Origin: Puccinia triticina
Taxonomy: Eukaryota > Basidiomycota > Pucciniomycetes > Pucciniales > Pucciniaceae
Assembly: GCF_026914185.1 (NCBI RefSeq)
Contig: NC_070560.1
Coordinates: 8,175,501 to 8,239,500, forward strand
Reading direction: 5' to 3'
Length of the DNA: 64,000 nt
The position numbers and the translations under genes are program-made. The notes under the pieces are model-generated. The model saw only the letters and a list, made by a program, of their open reading frames with translations. It was not told the origin of the DNA and made no database searches. This document shows, one piece after another, positions 1 to 11,502 of the stretch. The number at the start of each line of letters is the position of its first letter. Position 1 is the first letter of the stretch.

Positions 1-1414
1 AGAGGATGGAAAATTTACACCTTTAAGGCGCATGGCTTCGACAGCGGCGCAGTAAACACAGGCGTATGTTTTTACACTAACCTCGACACGAGTACTAGAA
101 ATAAACGGCAGTGAATGCTAAATGGATCTTGCATCCATTCTCAAAGCACATTTGGCTGGGGCTCAATCAAGTAGGCCCTAATCCTCAATCTTCTTGCATC
201 CATTCCGAACCCTGGTTGCCAAGTATTCGAATCGCCACCACCGAGAATCGGGAATTTATTGTCCGGCCGGTATGTATGATGTGCTGCAATCAATGTAATA
301 GCGGCTGATATCGGGGTGGCGGATTCTAGAAGAGTGCCAGAAAAGCTGTAAACGATTCGGCTGTAACGTAACGCGGGTACTCGAGCCTGAATAAATATTT
401 ATCATGCGTAATATGGTGGGTTTAAAAGTATATAGATGGGTCCTATTCTTGGAAAGGCCGGTTCACAATTGAATTGATGCATCATTGAGGTTCATATTTG
501 CGCTACAACCCCTTGAGAATATTCTGTAGGCGATCCGGGTAGATGGTGGCACTGGCAAATGGTAATCGCCGAAACCCATCTCAATGACCTGAAACAAGCC
601 TAATGTTTACCCCTAAGGCATGCTGCTTTATCGACTTGCCAACGAAAAACCTGAAACAGGTGCGGCTGATTGTATCCTCGGGCGTGTGGACTGTGTATCG
701 TTGAGACTCAGCAGGCGGTCCTCCACACCCTAGTGCGCCATCCACACAGCAGGCTTGAAGTCTAACGAACTATGCACTCAGCAAGATCGGAGGTAAATAG
801 AATCAGCAACATACCCGTCGGGTGTTTTTTAGAAAAATAAGCTTCTCTCCTTCCACCCTATTACGCTGGCGGACATTGCCTCAGTGTGGTTCACATGTTC
901 CCTCAGTATCATTCCCTTTAAAACTATTGAAATCACACCGCCAGCTACTTACTACATTAAGTATTCCACAAGACTTTCTCGTGATCTTGCCTTGAGTTAT
1001 CCAAAGCCTTCTTATCTAGAATAACTACTCAATTTGGGCAACATTCCTAACCTCATGTACGCCGTAGAATCAGTCCGTCTCCTCAAACTTGCCCGTTGGG
1101 TTCAATGATTCACTTCGTCAGACCATATATCACTCTTTCTTTTAAGATTTTTAGCCACCATTGCGGCAATCACTTCGTGTGATTGCGTACCACACTCACT
1201 CCTCCTTCTGCTTGATCCAAACCAACAAAACAATCAACCAAGTGATTCTCAAAAAAAGCAAAGAAAGCGAACACTCGATCGCACACTCAATAAAGCTACA
1301 TAATTAACCCTGACCAGACCCCCCTGATGCGGAAAATCTCATAGTATCTCAACCTGATCCGACAGAATAACTCGCAAGTAAAGAAGAAAACGCGGTCCTT
1401 TTCTGCTGGTAGAA
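1..1414. other. Intergenic sequence, no gene recognised
   Basis: No ORF with recognisable protein content is seen on either strand; the only ORF above 60 codons (111-308) has no recognisable motif. The last 200 bases before 1415 are rich in A and C and could be the promoter and 5' leader of the gene at 1415. No terminal repeats or RNA genes were recognised. Confidence 0.5.
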
Positions 1415-2512
1415 ATGCCTGCTCCACACCCACAACCAAGATCCTGGTCGACGACCATGATAACCATTGGAATCCTTTCCGCAATCATCATCTTCACCTT
1501 CGTTGCATTCTTCGTCTATCTGCGACGTAGAAAGCCAAACAAACCATCAAATAACATCTCGGATCCCGAAGCAAGGCGGTTGAGCCAGGTGACGGGAGAA
1601 AGTGAACGTTCAAACTCTCAAGCTGAAACAAACACTAATAGGACTCAAATCGGATTCAAGATCGTAGGAAGACTGCCGCGCCTGGAGACTATCAATACCC
1701 CCGTCAGATCGGTACATCCTTCAGTCCATAACGCCAGTCCGGCCCGATCCAATTTCGAACCTCCGTTACCAACCATGGGTAGGCGCAGGTCGGATCCCGA
1801 AGAGAGGATCAACACCCAAGTGGCAATAGAAGGTCGAAGATCCCATTTCTTCGAGAGAGATCGACAGCGGAGGAAACACTTCGTAGGACAATCTTTAGAT
1901 TCCAGAATCAATCAAAACCCATCTCTGGAGCCGCCGACAATTATCGAGCTACCCCGAGCCTCGCTGGAAAGCAATGAGCCGACGGATAAGAACAGTCATA
2001 GCCTCTACTCCCCTTTCAACGAACAGGGAGGCTCGATGAGATCACTTTTAGAAATGTCTCCCAGCAAATATGACATATTTCCGCCTTCGGCCGATTCACC
2101 AACGGGTTTCAACCTTCCCACGCCGAATAACCCTAGTCAACCCCAACCCATCGACAGATCACCCGATTTCCGAATTACACCTGCTTCTATAGTTGAGACC
2201 ACCGAGAAAACACCACCGGCTAGAATTCTAAGAAAAAAACTTCTGAACTTAATATCCACTCAGCCAAGACCCGGTCTGGGGAATGAATCGGAGGATAAGT
2301 ACTACTGGGAAATGATGCAAGTGGAAACCAATGAAACCTGGTGGCAGCTTCCGTTCCCTCCTCAACTGTCGCCAATTAAGCCAGAATTTGAACTTTCCGA
2401 CCTCGACTTCCAACCTCAGCCGGAGTCGCCGGGGCCTTTAAGCCATACTGGAAACGGAATATACAATTCTCATCCGCAAGGCATCGAATTGGCTTCCCTG
2501 GGAACCACATGA
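1415..2512 (+). CDS. Hypothetical single-pass membrane protein (365 aa)
   Basis: This is an uninterrupted 365-codon ORF from ATG to TGA. Residues about 16-37 form one hydrophobic segment (ITIGILSAIIIFTFVAFFVY), followed at once by a basic stop-transfer stretch (LRRRKPNK). That predicts a type I/III topology with a very short N-terminal side and a long cytoplasmic tail. The remaining roughly 320 residues are rich in Ser, Pro, Asn and Arg, look disordered, and contain many SP/TP sites. There is no cleavable signal peptide in front of the membrane segment. A second Met at codon 15 (MITIG) lies immediately before the membrane segment and is an alternative start. The family is not recognised. Similar membrane-anchored, disordered-tail proteins are common in fungi, but no function can be assigned. 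No intron is needed. Confidence 0.6.
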   Translation: MPAPHPQPRSWSTTMITIGILSAIIIFTFVAFFVYLRRRKPNKPSNNISDPEARRLSQVTGESERSNSQAETNTNRTQIGFKIVGRLPRLETINTPVRSVHPSVHNASPARSNFEPPLPTMGRRRSDPEERINTQVAIEGRRSHFFERDRQRRKHFVGQSLDSRINQNPSLEPPTIIELPRASLESNEPTDKNSHSLYSPFNEQGGSMRSLLEMSPSKYDIFPPSADSPTGFNLPTPNNPSQPQPIDRSPDFRITPASIVETTEKTPPARILRKKLLNLISTQPRPGLGNESEDKYYWEMMQVETNETWWQLPFPPQLSPIKPEFELSDLDFQPQPESPGPLSHTGNGIYNSHPQGIELASLGTT

Positions 2513-3703
2513 TCAAACGGCGAGAAAACGACCATCGAAGCTGAATTCGTCTTCTCCCTGGACCGGATCTCAACCATCGTAGGAAAAGACTGAAGTGGGT
2601 CCAAGGATCCGACTACTCTATTGAAGAGAAACCACAATTCTCCATTCCGACCTCAGCAGCTTTCGAAAAACCTCAGCATCAATTTTTCCAAAATTTGAGA
2701 CCAATTTTTTGAGCAAATATTCTAGCCAAACTAAGATGTATTATCAGTAATCCAATCTGCGTAGACTTTTACTATTAGATACATGCATTCACACATAACT
2801 ATATACTCTTTTGGCCAATAATATTTGAATTGCTGGTTTAGCTATCAACTTTTTAGGTGAATAATCTGTGAATCTACATATTTAGCTGTTGAAATTGATT
2901 TTAATTCTTTTTTCAATTTTCAATGTTTGTATGGCTTGATAAAAATTTGGACTGATTGACACTCTTTTGAATATCATTGATAAGTGACATAAATACATTC
3001 TGCTCAACAATACACTTCCATCTACTGTTGCATTCATCTCTCTTTTTTTAGATTATCTCTTCTCAGGTCAAAATAGGCTGCAATAAAAAATGATATCAAT
3101 GGGAGAGCATTCACATCAAATTGCCAAGGCATCTAAAACAGAGCTTGGTTCCTGGGGAATGAATTGAATGCTGTACTGTTTTTCTCAGCTAGTACAATAC
3201 ATTCACATGATACAGCTCAGAATACCCTGAAGATACCTCAAAATCTATAAGTTTGACAGGTTGTGGGATGAGGATGCATGGACTTCCCGGCATGTGTGTA
3301 GTGGCAAGAGATAGGGAAGAGTGAGGTGAGTCTCATGGTCCAAAGGGCATACATGGGGCCCTTTGGGAACAGGGTCAAAATGGGAAAGGTACAAAATCAC
3401 CAGCCAAACTCATTGGAAGGTTGGAATCTCTCAGGCCAAAATGTGGACATTAGTCCCAAGTCCCTCCTTTGGAGTTCGCCCTTTGCGCCAGCCCAGGCTC
3501 TACCAGGGCCCTCTGAAGTGGGGGACTTGTGTTAAGTTAGGGATATTCTCATGTCACCACCAGAATGAGATTCAATAATTCATACGGAACAGGAACAGGG
3601 GTCCTGTACCACGCTGAAAGGGACAGGGTAAACCTTACTGACTGGTGAAAATTGACTGAGATTGGGGTTTTACAAGCCACCGGTGACAATTTAAAGGTCA
3701 TAG
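2513..3703. other. AT-rich intergenic region with repeat fragments
   Basis: There is no supported gene. The first 500 bases are AT-rich and likely 3' flank of the gene ending at 2512. At 3521-3540 the motif GGACTTGTGTTAAGTTAG resembles the terminal inverted repeat of the MULE-like element at 60738-62755 and a copy at 63111-63128, so this stretch probably holds a transposon remnant. A partner end could not be placed with confidence. Confidence 0.4.
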
Positions 3704-4424
3704 TGTAATGACCCGGATTGGTTAGCATGGCTTATTATGTAAGAATCATGCTGATTAATATTCAAAGTTTGTTAGATTGTGATGCAGATTGATCAGCATT
3801 GGGATTTCCCTGATGAACGTTGAGTCAATTAAGCATTTTCATTGCTTATGACGTGATAGCCTTTTTGATGATGTCATTGGTTCTCTTGTTACTCCGGTGG
3901 TTTTGTTTAAAGGAACCTCAGGATGTGGTTTGTGATAGGAATGATGATTTTCATGTGTATGAACATAGCTAGGTTTATATACATGAAAATAGTGTGAGAA
4001 AAGGGGTCTAGATGAGACCCTCCACGCGTAACCCCCGCTGGGTTACAACATTGTTGCTCTCTTTGGTTTTTCTTTCTCCCTCTTTCTTTCTTTCTTTCTT
4101 TTCCCATCGGGATATTCTTTGTTATAGTTTTTCCTCACTTTATATTTTGTTATCTGAGAATTCAAACTCTCAAAATCATAAACTCAAAATAAATCTACAC
4201 TTATATCATCCTTGTGACTAAAGACTCCAAATCTTAAGTATCCTAAGTTTACTAAGCAAGCATCCGGCGAACTATCCCCTTAGATAGTTTCATAGCCACT
4301 TATAGTGAACTGTTTAGTAGGCCAGGCTTCACACATAGACCCCAGATTCTGCTTGTCGCGCGTTGTTCTCATAGAGATTCCTCAAATACTCGGAACCTTT
4401 CAAGTCGATCGGGGCAATACTACG
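3704..4424 (+). mobile_element. Putative solo LTR of a Ty3/gypsy retrotransposon
   Basis: The block begins TGTAATGACCCGG, a start common in fungal gypsy LTRs, and runs through a pyrimidine-rich stretch (4060-4110) to about GGGGCAATACTACG. The texture (TG start, promoter-like AT-rich middle, no ORF) suggests a lone LTR. No second copy exists in the window and no clear target-site duplication was found, so the boundaries are approximate. Confidence 0.3.
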
Positions 4425-4645
4425 TATTTAGGTGATGATACAAAAAAATGTTTACATGCAGATTGAATAGAAAGAAATGCGAAGTTTTGTGAAGTGGTAC
4501 GAGTCGAATTTTTCAAACAAACACAGTTGTATTGATATCGGTTACAAACCAAAGAGAACTTGAGAAAATTGAGAAAAAGAATCGCGACGTTGATGATTGG
4601 GAATTGGTAGGAAAGCTGGATGTTTTGATTGAGCGGAAGGTCGAT

Positions 4646-5329
4646 TCATTGAAACTGCCACGAAATCTACATAGAACAAGCCGAAATTCACAAACAACAT
4701 CCGATTAGATCAGATACTCACAACAGACCTTTTCGGATAGGCAAGTTTAAATGATCTGGATTATCTTACCGGCAAGACACCCTGTTCCATGTTACCTATG
4801 GCCTGGAACGCTGAAGGTGAAAGATCCAGAGAGCCGAAGCCACAACCAGGACACTGAAACAGATGATGATTCGGTCAGTTGTTTCTAGTCCAAGATGTTG
4901 GTCGATATCAAGCTCATCAAGATTGGAAATCACGAACTTCATCTGTTACTTTTGCTTGCACAGTTTTTCCAGTCGCCTCATTCTTGATCGAAACGGTCTT
5001 ATGACACGGCGAACCGCCCTCGTACTGTTAAAAGTCCGAGAGTATGTAGGTCAGTAATCTCTCGATGCTGCAAGCTGTTTCATATATTGAAAGCACATTT
5101 TTTTAAAAAAAGGGTAAAGAAACCAACTGCTCACTTGAGCTTGATTCATAGCAACAATGAAATCACTCTGGGAATTGGTGTCGCCACAAGCCCCGGTGCC
5201 AGGAGCAAAATAAGTAGCATGACCGCTGAAACGGCGTTCAAGATGAGATTTCCAAGTAGATAGGGGGGTTCCAAGACAGCTGGTGATTGACAAAAGGACG
5301 ACGAAGAAGCTAAAGATCATCGAGGACAT
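4646..5329 (-). CDS. Secreted double-psi beta-barrel (barwin/expansin-like) protein, 4 exons
   Basis: Four exons splice with GT..AG junctions, all phase 0: 5329-5135, 5024-4938, 4853-4770 and 4666-4646. They encode 128 residues. Residues 1-20 are a signal peptide (hydrophobic core IFSFFVVLLSITSCLG), so the protein should be secreted. The mature part is one double-psi beta-barrel domain: GHATYFAPGTGACG at the start, SPCHKTVSI in the middle, then VTDECPGCGFGSLDLS and a final ISWQF. The conserved Asp in TDECPGC and LDLS and the paired cysteines are present. Known relatives include barwin-like, RlpA-like and expansin-like proteins that bind cell-wall polysaccharide; many fungal members have no shown enzymatic activity. 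The family and reading frame agree across every splice site, which makes the model strong. A role at the fungal or host wall is inference. The second donor (GTTCGT) is non-consensus. Confidence 0.85.
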
Positions 5330-5965
5330 ATCAGCACGGTTTTGGATTTTTGAGCTTTAGTGAGTTAGGGAAGGCTTGGATTCTCGCTTATTTGGATAGT
5401 GATGAACAGTGGCTGAGGTTATAGGATGCTGATGGTTTGTATCCTTCCGGCGAAAAGACTTGTCCTATTTATGCTCGTTTGTCCAACACCATACGAATCT
5501 TCTCTTTCGGAGGAGGGGACCGACCAGTCTTGCTTGTATGACTTGGCCGCCAGATTTTCGGGGTTCGCCTTGTTTTTTCGATCTCGAACGAACGGACTGT
5601 CGAAGGTAAACATTGTTGGTTGCATTATCTCGGTACTCTAAAAACACCGAAAGATGTGAGTTTCTTTTTTTTTTTTTTTTCATGGAGACGCCACCAGCCT
5701 CTCTTTCTTTGCATTAGACAAAGAGCCGAGAAAATGCTAAGCTCCTTTTTTCTGGGGGGGGGGGGGGGGAGCTCTGACTCTGATTTTGAGCACGGATTTT
5801 CCGCACGACTTTCGTCATTATAATGGCTTGCATTGAGGAGATAGGCATTGAACCATGATGCTCTTGTATATTAATTTTGAGCCACTAGACAGTATCGATG
5901 AATCATTTGAACCTCAATTTCAGCTCGGATGTAGGGACTTGAATGTGGGCTAAGGCTTCACGTCC
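5330..5965. other. Intergenic sequence with homopolymer tracts
   Basis: It contains a 16-base T run (5665-5680) and a 16-base G run (5754-5769). Overlapping ORFs of 67-72 codons occur on both strands, but none shows a domain or codon pattern that argues for a gene. The segment next to 5329 is probably the promoter of the secreted protein gene on the minus strand. Confidence 0.5.
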
Positions 5966-6560
5966 CTACCCGGCATGAGAGGACCATACCGAGATTTCGG
6001 CGCCAAACAAATCACCAAATGTTTCCACTAATGCGTGGTATTCATCTGAGCTTCCGTCCCTCCGGGCGACCCTAATTAATGACTTCAATGATTTCCTGAT
6101 TGCATTGAGGGCCTGTACCATAGGGCATGGAAATTGAAATTTTCCAAATTTATTTGCCTCAAAATTTCTTGGGACAAAAACTGAGCCTGGCCAAAATGTA
6201 GGCTTGAGCCCAAATGTGAAGAATTTCAACATTTGAACCCTCTGCTAGTTTTCAGTTTTTGTGTACAGGGCAAAAAAAGTTGAAATTTTTCAAAATTGAG
6301 GCCCATGGTACAGGCCCTCAGAGTCTTATCGTCATGTCGGTGGCTCACCAGTCAGCCACCCTGTACTCAGCGCTGTCAAATGCTGCATGGAGCATAATGT
6401 CAACAGCAAGGTTCATTCTTTGCGTAGAGTCACCCTGAAGTGAACCCAGACCGCCACACAAAACACCAAGGAAGACCAGAGAGGTGTCTGTTTCATCATG
6501 ATGGTTACATCCAATATTTCCTTGCAAGTTTCTTCCAATCTGATCATCCGGTTGTTTCAC
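5966..6560 (-). CDS. Possible two-exon gene with a MITE in its intron (uncertain)
   Basis: Two minus-strand open segments join in frame if an intron is removed. Exon one ends at 6349 (…EYRVADW, donor GTGAGC). Exon two starts at 6095 (acceptor ATCAG, then KSLKSLIRVARRDG…) and ends at the stop at 5966. The peptide looks protein-like (LVFLGVLCGGLGSLQ, ALVETFGDLFGAEISVW) but the family is not recognised. No convincing ATG was found upstream; the segment from 6560 begins with GTG just after an in-frame stop, so an upstream exon may be missing. The 253-base intron holds a 209-base MITE, leaving only 44 bases of original intron. It may be a gene fragment. Confidence 0.3.
6109..6317. mobile_element. 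Short MITE with GGGCCTGTACCAT terminal inverted repeats
   Basis: The block starts GGGCCTGTACCATAGGGC and ends with the inverted form GGCCCATGGTACAGGCCC. It is 209 bases, AT-rich inside and has no ORF. The GGGCCTGT start is typical of Tourist/Harbinger-type MITEs. The flanking trinucleotides are TGA and TCA, so a 3-bp TSD is not cleanly preserved. Confidence 0.6.
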
Positions 6561-6957
6561 TTTTGAATTTCATTTTTGTTTAATTGTTTAGTTTTGCTTG
6601 CATTTATAAAAAAACAACTAAGTTGGAAGGGAGGATAGGCGATAGGATGTACTGGGTGAGAAGAGAGAGAAAAATACAAACAAATAGACGAAAAAAAACT
6701 TTCTTGGCGGGTTTTCAAATGTGTGAGTGCGGGGTGATGCTATAGCTGGTAATGAGACTGTAAGCATCGGGTGGTCTGTCTTCGTGTGGATCAAGGACAT
6801 TGGGAAGGCTATGGAAGTGAGCAGTTTTCTAGGAGGACGTTAGAGACTTGTTCTCACGGTCGAAGCCAGCTGAGAACGAATCAGGAATAATTTCATTCAA
6901 CGGCACCCTATTTATTTTTTATACCAACAAATAAAAGAAAAAAAGTCAGGAAGAGTA
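6561..6957. other. Intergenic sequence
   Basis: AT-rich sequence with several A and T runs and no recognised gene. It separates the stop codon of NDUFV1 (at 6958) from the doubtful gene at 5966-6560 and probably holds the NDUFV1 3' UTR. Confidence 0.5.
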
Positions 6958-8787
6958 TTAAGTATTATAGCTTCTGCAGATGGAAGAGGTTGATGGCCTG
7001 CGGACGCACTCGGATTGTAATCTTCCACCCAGAAGCACTGGCCCATTCTTGGCTCGGAAGTCCTGGATTCTCGCCTCAATTTCCGGTTTGAACTTCCGTA
7101 ACAATCCTTGGATTGGCCAAGCTGCTGCATCACCCTATCGGATTGAAATGAGAAGAGATGTCAAGTTAAGATACATTGAACCGACAGAGAAAAGAAATGA
7201 AGGACGAGAGCTTACCAGGGCACAGATGGTGTGGTTCTCGATCTGCCGAGTCAGTTCCCACAACATGTCAATCTCCCGCTCATGGGCCCGGCCGACAACA
7301 AATCGGTCCATCATTTTCTCCATCCATGTAGTGCCTTCTCTGCACGGAGTGCATTGTCCACAACTCTCATGCTTGTAGAATTTTGCAAATCGGGCAATGG
7401 CTGCTACGATGTCGGTCGATTTGTTCATCACAATCACCGCGCCTGTTCCCAATCCCGAATGGAGATCTTTCAACGAATCGAAGTCCATCCTACAGAAAGT
7501 TCAAACCAATTAGCTGAGTCAATTGGAGGTATCAACGATCAACCATGTCAGACACGCACAAAGCTTCTTCACATTCAGGTTTAGTCAATACTGGTACAGA
7601 TGAGCCACCAGGAACGATTCCCAGCAGATTGTCCCATCCACCGATTACGCCGCCGCAGTGCTTGTCAATCAAGTCTCTCAAGGGGATTGACATTTCCTCT
7701 TCGACGACGCACGGGTTGTTGACATGACCGGAGATACAGAAGAGCTTGGTGCCACTATTGCGTTCTCGCCCGAAGGAGTTGAACCACGAAGCGCCTCTGC
7801 GGATAATCGTCGGAGCGACCGCAACGGTTTCGACGTTGGCCACCGTCGTTGGACATCCAAACAGGCCCACGTCAGCCGGGAACGGCGGTTTCAATCGCGG
7901 CTTGCCTTGCTTGCCCTCCAGCGACTCGATCAATGCCGTCTCTTCTCCACAAATGTAAGCTCCCGCTCCTCGGTGCAGATACACATCGAAATCGTAGCCT
8001 GAGTTACAGGCATTCTTGCCGATGAGGCCCGCTTTGTACGCTTCATCTATCGCCGCTTGTAGATGGTGGGCTTCCATGATAAATTCACCTCGAATGTAAA
8101 TGTAAGCTACAAGCACAAGAAAACACAAAGGGTGCAAAGCGATTATTCAGTTTAACTAACTTGGTCCAGGAGTGATTGAGCTGGGTGACCTACCAGCAGA
8201 TGCATTCATGGCCCGACCGGCAACGAGACAGCCTTCGACCAATTTATGAGGATCGCCGCGCATGATTTCGCGATCTTTACAGGTTCCGGGTTCGCCCTCG
8301 TCAGCATTGACGACGAGATATCTCGGACGAGGGTCTTTCTCGAAACCAGGCTTGTTCATGAATGACCATTTCAGGCCCGATGGGAATCCCGCACCTCCTC
8401 GTCCCCGTAGGCCAGACTCTTTGATCTCTTTGATGATGTATTCGTGGCCCTTGAGGATGATGTCTTTGGTCTTATGCCAGTCTCCTCGGGCCTGTATTGG
8501 TTTTGATCGTCCAGCAAGGTTCAGTATACTGATGTTTGGTTATATGTCAGTGGGGTAATAGATAATGACAGAAACTAAACTTGAGCACCCTTAAGGAGAT
8601 GGTCGTGTTTCATGTATGCATTCTGGAAGATCCTGTCTTGGTCTTTCAAGCCTCCATGAGAGCGACCGGAAGGGTTAGTTGGGACCGAGTTCGTGACTGT
8701 TGCAAATGATCTGAGCTTAGCCTGTTGGGTTTGCTTGATGGCTCGCGTGGTTGGTAGGATAGTTCTGATGGTCGATGTTGAGGGCAT
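6958..8787 (-). CDS. NDUFV1: NADH:ubiquinone oxidoreductase 51-kDa flavoprotein subunit, mitochondrial
   Basis: Five exons (8787-8581, 8491-8194, 8106-7560, 7489-7216, 7134-6958) join in frame to about 500 residues, the normal length of fungal 51-kDa subunits. The protein oxidises NADH in the matrix arm of complex I, carrying FMN and Fe-S cluster N3. Residues 1 to about 30 are a mitochondrial presequence rich in Ser, Thr and Arg. [10 protein letters not shown] (about 99-108) and [10 protein letters not shown] (about 131-140) form the FMN/NADH site. [12 protein letters not shown] (about 393-404) gives three cluster ligands and the Cys in NHTICALGDAA (about 440) the fourth. Introns 1 and 4 are phase 0, intron 2 phase 1 and intron 3 phase 2, with donors GTTTAG, GTAGGT, GTGCGT and GTAAGC. 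The start chosen (MPSTST) gives the best presequence; an in-frame ATG at 8883 would add 32 residues. All catalytic motifs are intact, so it should be functional. Confidence 0.96.
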
Positions 8788-9382
8788 CGTCAATGGTTTT
8801 GATAGTTGGTGGTTGATGGGAGATGGAAATCGTCCAGCTGAACCCTTGCCGGGGAAGGAAAAACTCGAGTGTAACTTGCCCAAACCCTACTTGCCGATTT
8901 CGGCAAGTCAACCTTCCGAGCGCTCCGGGGGGCCCCAGCTCCCAACTTGAACTTTTAGCTCCAAAAACAGTATCATGAAATCCACATATGGCAAGTCGAG
9001 GATATATTACGTAGCCAAACCGCTTTTGGAAGCGAGCATACTTGTACCTGCTCGCTGGGGAGAGATCTTACCCAATGAGTGGCTACTCGGTGCTTGCCAC
9101 AGAGGAACCATCCTGAACCTTCCCACCAAGCAGGTGCTGCAGCGGTTTACGGGATCCTTTCTCGGCCAGCAGGCAGCAACAAGGAGGAGGAATCCTCTCC
9201 CGCCAGGGAGGGTTCTCGCACCCCTCGAGCACGGCTTGTGTAAAGTTCGCGCTTGCCGGTGATTGATGTCTTTTTTGTTGAGACCATAGAACCTCCCTGA
9301 ATTCTCGCCGTTCTGGCCAAAGGGTACGGCAACGTGGCAGATTAATGTGCATTTCATTATTTGTCAAATATTGTCCCCATTA
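8788..9382. other. NDUFV1 upstream region, no gene
   Basis: This is probably the promoter and 5' leader of NDUFV1. Overlapping ORFs of up to 116 codons at 9007-9367 on both strands have no recognisable family and look like frame shadows of GC-rich sequence. Confidence 0.5.
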
Positions 9383-9871
9383 CAGTGACCCCGCCATGTA
9401 AGCATAAGGATGGTGGACACAAATCCTATGCTTAAATCAAGGTATGATTCTTAGTGAAGTAAGCATAAATCAATTATTGCTTAAAGTTATATAGGACTGG
9501 CCTTTATAAGCATTTTAAATTCCCAGGGCAGTTTATGCTTACATTGTGTGACTTGAGATATTTGGGAAGCAGATGATTGGGATATTGCAAGGATTCTGGG
9601 GAAAGGAGCTTTTACCTGCTCACTGGCCAACATTTTTGAGGTTGCTGAGCTGTAGTTTGGAGATTCTTGTGGTTTCCAAGATGGAGATCAGTAGTATCTA
9701 TGGCCCCTTGGCCTCTTTTCCCTGTCCTATATAAGCATATTTCTGTTTTCTCCCCCCAATTTTTTATGCATTATGCATTATGCATAAAAAGCATCAAATT
9801 TGTGATAACCAAAAATGGTGGATGGAAATCCTATGCTTACAGCAAATTATGCTTACATGGCGGGGTCACTG
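9383..9871. mobile_element. Tc1/mariner-type MITE flanked by TA
   Basis: The terminal inverted repeats start CAGTGACCCCGCCATGTAAG and end with the exact inverse, and TA flanks both sides (9381-9382 and 9872-9873). The element is 489 bases. Inside are more copies of the subterminal TTATGCTTAC/GTAAGCATAA motif and an ATGCATTATGCATTATGCAT run. It has no transposase ORF, so it would need a transposase in trans. TA target duplication is the mark of the Tc1/mariner/pogo superfamily. Confidence 0.85.
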
Positions 9872-9939
9872 TAGTCGCTGATACATAAGGATCAGCATCT
9901 TCATTATGCATTTGCTGGGACTTATTGTTGCCAGTTTTG

Positions 9940-10110
9940 CCCACCGGCAAAAAGCTTGCTGCTTCCCCCATTTTTTTCATCTTTTTTGCCTCCCCCCCTC
10001 CCCAAAAATCTTTCTCACCCACCAAAGATCAGCAGGGAACAGCCGGTCCATCATTGGCCCAGCCAGTGATGAGCATCAACCCATCCCTTTTTGATTGTTG
10101 TAACGCTCAA
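9940..10110 (+). repeat. Left copy of an inverted repeat pair (partner near 23465-23665)
   Basis: The stretch containing CCCCAAAAATCTTTCTCACC and CATCAACCCATCCCTTTTTG recurs in inverse orientation at about 23465-23665 with scattered differences. The pair brackets the block into which Element I inserted, so it may be the long terminal repeat pair of an older DNA element, or two independent copies of a repeat. Confidence 0.55.
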
Positions 10111-11498
10111 GAAACCCCATAGGCCACCGACACCAAAACCAGCATCAGCCGGCGGGCCATGTCCCTCAATGCTGAGCAACTCTTCCGCAGAGACAGTCAC
10201 AACAAAGTTACGTGCAAGAGCAACACCGGTGACTCCCATACTTTCTTGACCTTGGAGTGTCTCAGGTGTGTTCCCGGCTGCCAAATAGAGCCTGCTTCAT
10301 TCTCTAATTGCCAGCTGACCCAAAAAACACCAGTGCTGCTCAACAATTGGCTGAAAAAAGCATCTCCACCGCATCTGCCGGCAATTGCAAGGTGACCTTG
10401 GTCAGTCCGCAAAGCCAAGTTCAACCAAAAGAAGTGTAAGTGATCAATGATTGTGCCCATTGCAAGAATATTTTGGCTGAAGTTTCCTATTGTGACTGTT
10501 CTTTTGCAGCTCCATTGCTTCCTGGGAGAAAGCTGCACGGAGCATGTTGAAGGCTTGCTTGGACTCCAAAGTAAGCACTTTGTTGGCTCTTCTCATTGCA
10601 CAAAGTGCCTGACTCTTCTTTGAATTGCTTGTGATCAGGACACCCACGACCCTGCCGCCGCCGCCAAAAACGCGGATCCACATCAGCCTATTCCTATGTA
10701 TCTACTCTTTTTTTTCAAATTCCTTATTATTATTATTTGAAATATTGAAACAATTACTTGTACTGGCTTGTGTAAAAAATTGCCCAAGTCCTCATTCTGC
10801 ATTGTCCCATTGGCAGTTGCCCAGCTCCCATCTCTCAGGCCACCCATTTAATTCATAGGTTGGACAAATTGCAAAGCAGCTTTCTTTTCCGCTGCCAAAT
10901 AACCTTTGCCATCCCTGATCACTTGCTTATATGTTTGGACAGAGATGACTGTTGAAAAGACATTCAAAGTGTAAAAAAAAATCAAACTTTCACAATTCCA
11001 GATGCAAAACAAGTTGTAGAAATACAAGCAAAGAGGCAACCCATCTTGTCTGTCTGTTGTGAAAATTGAGCAAATATAAAGTAAGCAGATAGAATCCCGT
11101 ACATTTCCTTGAAGATAGGGGGAAGATAAATCTAGAAAGTCAAAGCAACCACAACGAGTGACTGAATTGTGGCGCTCATAGCTCTTGGCATGAAGGAAGA
11201 TGCTTAATACAATCTTCTGGTAATCTTTGATCAGAGGGGCTGCCAGGCAGAGAAGGAAGAGTATCTGTTTTGGATGGAACCGGGGTGGCAAGTGGGGTGA
11301 CACAAGCAGCTGAGGTGAGAAATGAGTGCTGTCGAACAGGGGTTTCTTTGTTGTATTCCAACCCATTTTGAGAGCTGTCTTTGACAAATTCTGAGCGGGT
11401 TTGCATATTGTCAAATGCTTCCTTGATCCAGTCATGTGTATCACCTGGCTGGGTGAAGTAGTCTAGCAACCAACCAAAGATCATAATATCAGCAGTGA
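10048..11498 (-). pseudogene. Decayed protein-coding block of unknown family, cut by Element I
   Basis: Several minus-strand segments read like protein but lie in different frames. They include MIFGWLLDYFTQPGDTHDWI (11484 downward), ISVQTYKQVIRDGKGYLAAE (about 10.9 kb), AMRRANKVLTLESKQAFNML (about 10.6 kb) and HLAIAGRCGGDAFFSQLL (about 10.4 kb). Together they suggest an old multi-exon gene or transposon gene. The block ends at the TSD of Element I (11499-11502), and protein-like minus-strand sequence resumes beyond the 3' LTR at 23404-23853. Joining the two sides through the TSD does not give one clean frame. The family is not recognised. Confidence 0.35.
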
Positions 11499-11502
11499 GC
11501 GT

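Noticed and set aside
3345..3516. Possible MITE with GGGCCCT ends
   Set aside because: The terminal match (GGGGCCCTTTGG versus AGGGCCCTGGTA inverted) is short and no TSD is seen.
7724..8002. Plus-strand ORFs across NDUFV1
   Set aside because: They are frame shadows of the well-supported minus-strand exons.
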